A stretch of 64,000 nt of DNA, from positions 186,001 to 250,000 of the forward strand of contig OY365812.1 in assembly GCA_959347315.1 (NCBI GenBank). The letters run 5' to 3'. The stretch's first letter is position 1. Every line of letters starts with the position of its first letter. Source of the stretch: Bimastos eiseni (Eukaryota; Annelida; Clitellata; Crassiclitellata; Lumbricidae). The position numbers and the translations under genes were made by a program. The notes under the pieces were generated by a model that was not told the origin of the DNA, did not search any database, and worked only from the letters and a program-made list of their open reading frames with translations. Below, in pieces: positions 55,101-64,000 of this stretch.

Positions 55101-58100
55101 TTACTTATTTACATGAAGAGGACTAAATGAATCAGAATTCAACTAAAAACTCATCCAGTCAGATGTGGAAGAGACTTCTGTTTTTTCCTCTCATCAATCA
55201 ACAGACTTCAGACATCAAGTTGTCTCAATCAATCACTTCTACAACATCTCAATCAATCCTCCAATCACACTTTCAATAATCGTTTTTTAACTCTAAAGAA
55301 TGCATTTGAGCCAGAGTAATAGAGTGAAGCACATAGTAGAACGGTCGTCTATAATATTAAGATGATGATGTCTTGTACAAAGTGCAGTTGTTTGTTTGTT
55401 GCCTCAGTTCTCCTTTTGTGTCTTTTGTGTCTTTTGGGCTTATGCAAACAGACGACGGTCGAGGTAGACGGAAGTCACTGAGGCATGACGCTGCTGTTGC
55501 CTGCAAAGACTGGCCTATGCAGCAGAGGAGGGGTCGTTGCTCTGCCTCGGACAATGGTCGCCCCTATATACGCCGTAGAGGCATAAGACGCCGTGGCTTA
55601 GGGGGAGGTCGGTGAATGTGTGAAAGTTATCATAGAACCACACACGCACCAACAGAGTCAAGGAAGAGTGATGTCTATATTATAGAGAAAAACGGTGAGA
55701 AAGAGACAAAGCGTTTGTTTGTTTCTCACGTGGTTGGTTGCAATGGTTTGCAAATATGACGACAGAATAACCAGAAGATATTCAGTTGAGATGGGTGTGA
55801 ATAGACCAAGCGCAGAAGTGCAGATTAAGTTCTGGCTCTGAATTCAGATGTTACGAGAAGAGACAAACAATTGATCCATCCTAACAAACTATTTTAACTT
55901 CTTTCTGGCGTTTGAGTGAGACAGAAACACTATTAGGTAGTCTTTAAAACTCCATACAATCAATTATAGATCCGAGGCTGATGATTGGACGTTTCAATCA
56001 TTGTTAATTAGTGACCTCAAAGACCCGCAATTGTCCAGGGCATATATGTCATCAATCGATGGTACACTACAGTACCAAGTTCGGGACCAGCGTCAGTAGG
56101 ACGACGTCTCCTTTTATCAGAAGGCGTCTAATATAAAACGACTTTGGGAAGTTCAACCGACGTGTAGTTAGCTGCTGTACAAAGGCATCCAAACGCTTTC
56201 TTCTTGCCTTCTCTCCCTCTTAACTAATCCTTAACTGTTAATCAACCTGCAAAACTCAGACTCCCAAAGCTCCTGGAGAATTATTATCCAGTACAAAATG
56301 GAAATCAGTGACTAATATAATCAGAAATTGATTCAAACATTCACACTTCCGTGTCATTAAACAGACAGACCAGACAGACCAGACAGCAAAAGGGATAAAC
56401 AGTCCAGCAGACATAGGGCCAATATCCTATTCCTACAGCCTCCCTGGAACAGGAAATCTGACCACTAATTAATACAGAGAAAGAATACTTAATGACAGTT
56501 GTAAGGCAAGGGCAACTCTACCTCCTGTTGACTGAATTTCAATGACCAACCCCCTCAATAAACCCTCCCATGGTTAATATATTGGAGTTCATGACCTCCT
56601 CTGCAAAGGTCAGGGTATAGGTCACCCCCAGATGGATTGGATTTCTGTTTAATTGGTGGGGCTGGTCATTGACAAGAGTGGAACAAAAGAGACAGGGGAG
56701 GGGGTGAAGATCAAAGGGATGAGGGAGAACAGGTCATGGGATCCTGTAGAGAATGGTTATCATAGAGGATCTGTGGATGTATGGATCCCTTGGGAGCAAT
56801 AGCAGAGCCCAGGGCAGACATCCAACAGAAACAGATGCATATTTGAGCAGATCCATAGATGTCCAGATCAATTCAAAGCAGTGCAACCGAATCTGAGATC
56901 CGGATCCTCGGATTTGAGATCCAACACCTCAACCATAAGATCCGCCACCCAACAGATAAGATCTGCTACCCAACAGATAAGATCCACCACCCAATTGATA
57001 AGATCTGCCACCTAACAGATAAGATCTGCCACCCAACAGATAAGATCCACCACCTAAATACATTCTTTGTTAAAAAAATATCAAACATGCGAACCTTGTT
57101 TCACACATGTTATGCTTAACCGAATTGCAAATAGCGGTTGTAGATTTGCCACTTATCCTGGCTTAGGCTTAAGTCTAAAATGTTTAAATATGCTTAAATA
57201 TGGATACACATATTTTCATAAGAGACCTACGTAATCATTGCTCAGCAAATGTCAGAGAAATTCATTGTCACCAGAGATTGAAAAGAGCAAAGATGACACC
57301 AATTTCATCTGTTTCTTCGTTGACCTCCGACCCTTTCATAGCCTAACTCCACTTCCTTCTTCCTAAAGAATAATAAATTCCGTTTACCTGAGCGTAGTCG
57401 AGAATATTGCGATCGACTGGACAGACGATTAATCCATTGCTAGATCAAATCAGAAAACAATTCATATATATTACATGATGCATTCTGAATCAATGCTGAA
57501 ACCCTGGAGACCTTACAGCAGAAGAATCTCTTCTCAGAACATGAGTGTCTTTCAATGAGAACACCCTTCCTTTGCCTCTATCCTAATCTGTCCCTACAGC
57601 TGCAATGCCAAATGGTCACTCTTTAAAAACCCACAGATGATGAATTCTTCCCTGTTCAGAAGCGATTTCAAAACATGTCTCAGCTTCTTGTTTTTGTTCC
57701 TTCTTTACTAATTCTGCCCAATCTTAATTAATTCATTACTTGAGCTCTGATCGCTCTCTCTGCACACAAATTGTAATCGTAATCTTCAAATTTCTAAAAA
57801 AGAGCCACTATAAAGCCAAGTGTGGGGTACCAGCTTATACACCAGGGCTGAAGCAGTGGATCATGTTGGCAAATGTTTAGAATTGTCCTTTCCAACACAA
57901 ACAATTCACAATTTTATAATTTAACTAAACAATTATCTAATTACAGGTATCGATTTGCATTTCATTTTACAGCATTAATCTAATACATGTACTCTAAAAC
58001 AGCTCCATTACCATCTGCACCATAAAAATCGTTACAAATGTTCTTACTTACTATAGTCAATTACCAGGTCTTGCCATTTAATCTATTTATTCATCATTGC

Positions 58101-58572
58101 AAGATCGATCCTTTGCCCCTTGAAAGATACTCTGCTGATCAATGGTTGTATAACATTTCGTCTGATATTGAATTGAATTATTTATTTCGGCTTACTTATA
58201 GTACTATAGTACTTAGGACTCCGACTCACGCATAATATAACTAAATAATAATGCACTCTAAAAACCTATAATTCATTATAATTATGCGTCGTGACGGTCG
58301 GTTTGGGTCATCGCGAGTCGGTTAGGGTCGGATGTTTAGGGTTAGTTTTAGGGCTAGTGCCGCTTTTAGACATATAAACTGGAGTCCTAACTACTTAAAG
58401 TAAGCCTTTACTTCAATTAAGTTTACCTGAGGAAATCATTAAGACAGCTTTCACAGAAGCTATGTTGACATGTGTTGATTGTAACGCTGTCTCTCATCGC
58501 CAACCGACAACATGTACACACCAGGTGTCGCCTTGGACATTCGACGAACAACGACAGTTCATATCCTGGCAT
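51566..58572 (-). CDS. TRAF4: TNF receptor-associated factor 4 (TRAF4), 7 coding exons
   Basis: Adaptor and RING protein that trimerises through its C-terminal MATH domain; known TRAF4 proteins act in JNK signalling, polarity and cell contacts. Exons are 58427-58572, 57388-57439, 54847-54951, 54291-54458, 53726-53887, 52951-53109 and 51566-52180. Phases fit and the sum gives 468 aa, against 470 in human TRAF4. The start MPGYELSLFVECPRRHLVC aligns with the family and has G at -3. RING cysteines are C19, C22, C35, H37, C40 and C43, with CPVD at 55-58. CART-type zinc fingers follow in exons 3-6, then a short helix and MATH. The phrase VYIRVLPGEYDNILEWPF separates TRAF4 from other TRAFs. Confidence 0.94.
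52951..54951 (-). CDS. TRAF4: TRAF4 exons 3-6: cysteine/histidine zinc fingers
   Basis: Four phase-0 exons. Exon 3 has VHCLYYKDGCQWMDQLQNLQ. Exon 4 has HLEGVCRFESVVCPNKSC and YTCTQRKVICPTC. Exon 5 has SCPMEPVWCEHKCGARVPR and KRTTLCTHC. Exon 6 has QCPRFPVICPNRCDV and SCPFKDVGCKHT. Spacing of Cys and His follows human TRAF4 closely, one finger per exon boundary. The exon 5 donor (GTAAGG) sits in a small tandem repeat of itself. Confidence 0.93.
53651..53730. repeat. Tandem copies of a TRAF4 5' splice site
   Basis: Five copies of cttacgttaa-like sequence start at 53651, 53668, 53687, 53704 and 53721, a spacing of 17-19 bp. On the minus strand the last one is the exon 5 end and donor, CTTAAC|GTAAGG; the other four repeat the same exon end and donor in the intron (one as ATAAGA). 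Use of the nearest decoy would add 17 nt and shift the frame. Confidence 0.85.
54952..57387. other. TRAF4 intron 2
   Basis: 2.4 kb without a recognisable exon. It contains a repeat of about 21 bp, with agataagatctgccaccca, in six copies at 56935-57055, and a CpG-bearing patch near 55545-55610 (cgccgtagaggcataagacg). Otherwise I see nothing. Confidence 0.6.
57388..58572 (-). CDS. TRAF4: TRAF4 exons 1-2: RING finger
   Basis: Exon 1 (146 bp) encodes LVCTCCRLAMRDSVTINTCQ and HSFCESCLNDFL; exon 2 (52 bp) encodes NGLIVCPVDRNILDYAQ. The junction codon AG|C gives the Ser of 'FLSxG'. The last zinc ligands follow the TRAF4 CPxD pattern rather than CxxC. Both donors are gtaaac. Confidence 0.93.
58310..58365. 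repeat. Short telomere-like patch (TTAGGG variants)
   Basis: ggttagggtcggatgtttag followed by ggttagttttagggctag contains three TTAGGG words plus near-copies, in TRAF4 intron 1. It is too short and irregular to be a true interstitial telomere tract; a repair scar or chance is possible. Confidence 0.4.
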
Positions 58573-61500
58573 CACAAGTCTTAATTAGTCCCAGTAATTA
58601 ACTAATCCAATCGCCAAGGTGCAAACACTAACTAAAACCCCATCGTCAGCCGCTCTTACATTCACTGACTCCGCTAGTAAGCGGTCTATTTACAACGGCT
58701 AAACAGCTCTTACGCAAACTCACACGCAGCGCGTTCTTAGGCTAATCTCATCGTCTGTTCTCTAAGACGATTAAAGGCCAGACAAGTGGCTTGTGTAGCT
58801 AAATGTAGACAGATCTCTTGCTACGTCATCTGGTGACAAAAATTAAGTAGAATTTTTAGATGTGAAGTAAGTAAGTACGTACATAGACCTTGCGTTGATC
58901 CGTCTTAGATCATCATATATTGAAATGAATTATTAGGATTGGCCATACCACGGACAAGTCTCCCTGACAACTGATTGAATTGTGTATCAATTCACAACCT
59001 ATGTTATAAATCCATTGCAACTTGTTGTAAGCCATACATTTAAATAAGTAAGTAGATACTTTATTGAACTCCTTGCAAACATACTCCAGGGACATTCTGG
59101 GACATCATAAATATATGAGCAATCAAAGAATGTACAATCACAATAAGCAATTATAAATAAAATCGACTCCAATCAACAAGTATTTGAACTGAACCTAACA
59201 TTACTTACATCACTGACTTGCAAACGTTTTCAAAGTTTGTCATTAGTTATCTTGATTCAGTTACCCTTTGAATCTCGGAGAAGGAAGAGCAGGAAGGAGA
59301 GGCCTGCTTCTTCTCAGAATATGAGAAGCATAGAACAAAATGGCGTCTACTTTGTTGTATCAGCGTTGAGAAACTTTATGAAATGGCTGTAGTTTAGGAA
59401 AGGAAAACGCCACAATACGTACAGATTGAATAACAGACTCCGATTATATCTTATCAAAAAAATAAAATCTGGTCTAAACTGATCTGTTCATTTGTACATC
59501 ATCTTAAAATAAACTCAGTTTCAATGCAAAATTTCCACAGATTTTGCCAAACGACAATCAACTGATTATAAGTACAATTGAAAGACGTATTCGACAGCGT
59601 TGGCAGCACTAGACAAAATCCAAATGAAGAGAGAAATTCATTAATTACTGGGCCACAACCAAATGTAATAAAGAACAAGGAGGGTCAATGTGGTGAACAG
59701 AGATCATTGTGGTGGCCAGAGGTCATTGGGGGCCTGGGGTCATTGCAGGATTAGGGGTCATTACAGCAACAGGACAACAACAAACTGCATGCTTATTTAT
59801 CTTCACAGGAAATGAAGATTTAGAAATTAACGGAGTACATTATCTGAACAGATCATATATAACATGATAGAGAAATAAGATTAGTCAAAGTATCACATCG
59901 TCAGTTGACAAACAAATCTAATAACTTCTATAACCCTTAACTTACTTACCAACATTGTCTAAATGCCATAAAATGTCTGCTAAAACTAGAAAAGTTGTCA
60001 TGAATGATTTAAGAGCAAGTAAAACTATGAGCTCAAACAAAGAGACAAACAAGGAGACAAAACAAAGAGACAAAACAAAGAGACAAAACAAAGAGAGAAG
60101 ACAGACAGAAGCTAAACTGTGAGAGAACATGGTTAACAGTGAGAGAAGTCCATCCATCAAATACAAGAAAGTGATGCTAAGTGAGATTGAAATGGTAGCC
60201 TTACAACAAAGACACAGAAATCTCCAAATAATAATAATGACAGCACAGACATATAATTCACATATAATTCATTTCTCATAAGAAATATTTCATTCCAAGG
60301 CTTCATTCTCTTTACTATTTCTTTACAGAACCAAAAACGAAAAAAACCACAGACGAATGCAAAGAGCGAAAGATGACATTTCAAAGAGGCACTTAAAGGA
60401 GCTACAGAAACATTTAGATGCAAGTCAACAATGAAGATGCAAAACAGAATAAAATCAACATGATCAAAATAATCTAAAATCAGACAAATTATGCCACAGA
60501 GCAGACATTAATTTTGATCAAGACACTTCTCTAGATCCCTTCAAACGAAAGCATCCATCTTTAACATACATCACTCTACCACAACAGATGTATCTCAGTC
60601 ACCAAATCACACTCACCCCAAATTAGCAGACAATTAGCAAAAGTACAAAAAAAACAAGGATTCCCAATTAATAGAGTCATATTATGTTCTTCTCTACATG
60701 TATTCATTTACACATGGGACGCAGTCCCAATGCAATTCTACAATGAGTGAATCAGAGAGACTGAATCCAGACACATCTCAGCAGACACAGATCGCGAGCA
60801 CAAGCGGACAACGCTCAACCAGACACTCTTGTCCATGCAGGCATCGAGACATACATATAACACAACTATTTACATTACATTGTAATTTCAAACATACAAG
60901 AAGAACGAGGTAAGCGCTGCCACTTGTTAAAATACATCCATTCGTGTATTTTCAGTCAATGTAATTAGAACCAAAACTCTTTTAGGCATTTGCACAACGA
61001 AAACTAAACGATGTGGACACGTCGTCCTCCGTCTTCCTTTCTCATAATAAGCAACAAAAGACAACAGGACGAGATGAATTGGGAGGAGAAGAGTTCTTCC
61101 TTCACCTTAGCTGGACATCATCCTAACTTCATTCAGACCTCAGGCAAATTGCCCACCACTTATACAACATATGAAAACATCCAAAGTATCATTCAAACAT
61201 CTTTCCAAGTCATTCTCCAATATAAAAAACATTCTTGTAAATATCTTGGCATTTTCTCAATTCTGTGCCGTCATCAGTGGCACAGAAACTAAATGCAGCC
61301 GACCGATCTGTAGTCGATATGATGCGAATACAACCCACAGCCAAAGCGGTGTCTGCGTGAGTTGATGTAAGCACAAAAGGAGTAGAAATAAGAAGTCTTT
61401 ATATCGATCGATATAGACTCGTTGCTGTGTCGTGTATATCCTTTAAAAATATCTCTCAGTATTCACCCCTCAACGCAATATCGTCCTAGACGCATTCGGA

Positions 61501-61910
61501 TTCAGTGGCTTCAGTTGTCAAATGGTTACTTTCTGATAAATGATTCGTAACCGTTTGGTCCTGTTGTTCCTCTGCAAAAGAAAGACACACACAGATACAT
61601 AGAAACACTCAGACAGACACATACCAAGACAGACACATAATTAGACAGACAGACACATAGTTAGACAGACACTGAGACAGACAGCCAGGTAGACACTGAG
61701 ACAGACTAAAAGAGCAGAGATCAAAATCCGATGATTACCAAAACTCTTACCAAAGCAATTGACCTCCTAAACATAAAAGATCTGACCCAACAAACCACTA
61801 TTCTTAAAAAATTCTGCTGATTCTAAAATGTGATTAAAAGAATCCAGTATTTCTGCATAATTTTCTTTTTCTAATCCAGTGGCTCTTGAGCATTAACTCT
61901 TAATTCGTGT
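58573..61910. other. Intergenic region, TRAF4 promoter side to Spns 3' side
   Basis: Should contain the TRAF4 promoter and 5' UTR (just right of 58572) and the Spns 3' UTR (left of 61911). No exon was recognised. A possible retroelement tail, actttattgaactcc, lies at 59058-59072. ggtcattg repeats occur at 59670-59760, aaacaaagagac repeats at 60040-60095 and cagaca repeats at 61600-61700. An aaaatggcg word, YY1-like, is at 59337. Confidence 0.5.
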
Positions 61911-64000
61911 CTAACTAATCACGATGACCCCCCCACACAACAGACCCTTGGATTCCTGTTCCAGTCGTTCCGTTTCCTTCCGGTCCTTCTCAATGAAGAT
62001 GGCGCAGAAGAGGAAGAATCCTCCGCCGAGAACACACACGAATGACATCATGTAGAGCGCATACTCCAGACCGATATACTCCGTGACGACTCCCTCCGTT
62101 GAATACGATCGCTTTATAGCATCACTCACCTGAAAACAACCAACGAATCATCATCAATGGCAGAAACAGCAACGGAAAACCCCTTTCATTCTTCTTCCAA
62201 CGAAAAACACGCCTTAACCACATCATAATAACCACTAAAAACCAAATCAACTGGGAAACTATTCATTTTCCTATTTGGAGAATTTCCCAGATGGTTCGTT
62301 TCTTAATAAGAAGTAGCTGCAGATATCACCTCAGAATTAGCCTAAAAAGTAGAAACACGAGTGGGTTCCGAACTATTCTGGGTGGATTGAGAAGCCGTCT
62401 TACCGCTCCAACGAGGAAAGGACTTCCAGCATCACCCAACAGATGGGAAAGCAAGATCTGGATAGCTTCGGCAGATGAACGTCGCGTTGGAATCACAAGA
62501 TACTAAAACAGACAATAGACCATCATTCTCCCCAACCATCACATGTTTCAATAGCATTGACTCAGCCTTCCATTCACTGGGTGGCACTGCTTCAGTGAGA
62601 CAGGACAGACGGTCGCCTTGCATGGCTGCCAAACAGTTATATTCGACTCCTGTATGAATAACTTGTAATCATCCGTTTGTACTGTACTTGTAACCAGACT
62701 GTGGTGAATCAGTTTGCATTAATTAAAAACACAAATACATCTCTATTACTTCAATTATTATCATCATTATAATTTAAGTACTGCTCTCAAATGACAATAG
62801 CCATTGTTATTATTCATCCAAAATGACAATCGCAGACATTTCACAATCAAGCAAATCTTTTGGAGCTGTTATCTCTTGACTCAAATAAACATCAAATTAC
62901 ACAAGAAAAGCACAATCACACTGAAAGTGGCTCCTTAGTCGTGGCTAATAAGATCATGGCTATGAGACGATCCTCACCAGAAGAATGTCAGCAACGATCG
63001 TCCAATTGAGACAAAGCAAAGTCTCTCCGATGAATATCAGGACCTAAGAGATCAGACAACAGAAAACACAATCGTCATTAAGACAACCTTTCACTTGGTA
63101 CGTAAAACTTATAGCCAACATCAACAAATTCTTTGATATTTATCAAGTAAAATGTATCAACTGTTTTCTCCTAAAGCAACCACGAAAACAGAAGAAAAGA
63201 TTTACTTTACATTTCATTTTCTATATTGAGTCGGATACACTTGTGCACAAGTCCACTTAATAAAAAATTAGAAAACTCTAACAATTGAGATGAAATAGCT
63301 AGAAATGTAGAGAATAAAACGCTGATAATTGACCAAAAGAAGACTAGGAGAGAATGAGACGCGATATACCCAGGTGCTGTATTCGTTGTATCTTGAGATG
63401 AAGGTGGATAGGAAAAGGAAGGGAGCGCTTGTGAGCAGACCAAACGCACAGACGAACGGATCAGCTTTTCCTGTGTACGGTCGCAGTTTACTCGCTGAGA
63501 AAGAGCCGAGCATTACTCCGAGAAACCCAGCGATACAAGTGATGACACCGAACGTCATCGACACTCTAAACGCAACAGTAATATTCACAGGAGACATCAA
63601 ATACATCTAATTAAATACATCTAATTAAATATATCTAATTAAATACATCTAATTAAATACATCTAATTAAATACATCTAATTAAATACATCTAATTAAAT
63701 ACATCTAATTAAATACATCTAATTAAATATATCTAATTACTTTGATGACAATACAATTGAAATGTGATATTTCTGCTCCATTTAGATACAGAGGGGAACA
63801 AACGTAAAAAGGATCAGACTCAACTTTATTAGTTTCTCTCGACAGTCACACATACAGATACACTGATATAAACATATATATATATATATATATATACATA
63901 CAGAGAGAGAGAGTTAGAGAGAGATAGAGAGAGATACCTTGTCTTAATGCTATCTCCATTGATATCTGGGTTTCCTACAATGAGTGACTTTGTGATGTAG
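61911..64000 (-). CDS. SPNS: Spinster-family MFS transporter (Spns), C-terminal part
   Basis: Partial: exons 63938-64000 (runs off the edge), 63370-63565, 62978-63043, 62404-62502 and 61911-62129 give the last 213 aa. Diagnostic Spinster motifs are [39 protein letters not shown] and [12 protein letters not shown] transmembrane helix near the C terminus ([20 protein letters not shown]) is followed by a charged tail. Upstream helices include [17 protein letters not shown] and [20 protein letters not shown]1 exports lysophospholipids from lysosomes and SPNS2 exports sphingosine-1-phosphate; which one this matches cannot be told without the N-terminal half. Junctions are GT-AG and in phase. Confidence 0.88.
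63600..63738. repeat. 14-bp tandem repeat in Spns intron
   Basis: About ten copies of aaatacatctaatt between the first two exons in the window. Further right, 63868-63935 has (TA)n and (GA)n runs next to the partial exon. Confidence 0.95.

Noticed and set aside
55373..55615. 80-aa Arg-rich plus-strand frame in TRAF4 intron 2
   Set aside because: No homology is recognised; CpG-bearing sequence alone is weak evidence.

Overview
The window is nuclear DNA of an invertebrate animal. It is AT-rich, its genes are broken by many GT-AG introns, and it is loaded with microsatellites, minisatellites and degraded LINE, SINE and hAT-type elements. I cannot name the species. The protein families and the mix of non-LTR elements fit a marine bilaterian, and nothing looks bacterial or viral. 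Almost every long uninterrupted reading frame here is either repeat DNA or retrotransposon. The real genes have short exons, which I assembled by joining conserved protein segments at phase-compatible splice sites.

Four protein-coding genes can be reconstructed. (1) 4506-25930, minus: a TAO-type Ste20 kinase (TAOK), 16 coding exons, 928 aa, apparently complete. (2) 31588-47554, plus: SETD1, the H3K4 methyltransferase of the COMPASS complex, 15 coding exons, 1880 aa; RRM at the N terminus, then a long disordered middle, N-SET, a WDR5-binding motif, SET and post-SET. (3) 51566-58572, minus: TRAF4, 7 coding exons, 468 aa; RING, cysteine/histidine zinc fingers, MATH domain. (4) 61911-64000, minus: the C-terminal part of a Spinster-family (Spns) major facilitator transporter, which runs off the right edge.

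TAOK and SETD1 are head to head, with 5.7 kb between start codons, so their promoters probably lie in 26-31.6 kb. SETD1 and TRAF4 are tail to tail across 4 kb of minisatellites. TRAF4 and Spns point the same way. The four genes share no single pathway (stress/Hippo kinase signalling, chromatin, TRAF signalling, lysosomal lipid export). The neighbourhood is ordinary gene linkage, not an operon.

The TAOK introns are a retroelement sink. One 6.9-kb intron (15630-22496) holds two, probably three, related LINE copies in the same orientation, of a type with a CCHC plus PD..D endonuclease-like C terminus. Another intron (10204-12888) holds a CR1/L2-type LINE split by a hAT-like MITE with an 8-bp target duplication. 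SETD1 introns carry a tRNA-derived SINE, AT-rich palindromic elements and many tandem arrays.

The most unusual features are two cases where a tandem array has copied a splice site: about 14 copies of a TAOK 3' splice site (8125-8645) and five copies of a TRAF4 5' splice site (53651-53730). Also notable are the gain of extra DPR motifs in SETD1 by a 39-bp in-frame duplication, a 1.2-kb polypurine tract in the last TAOK intron, and a high share of 5' splice sites with a pyrimidine at intron position +3.
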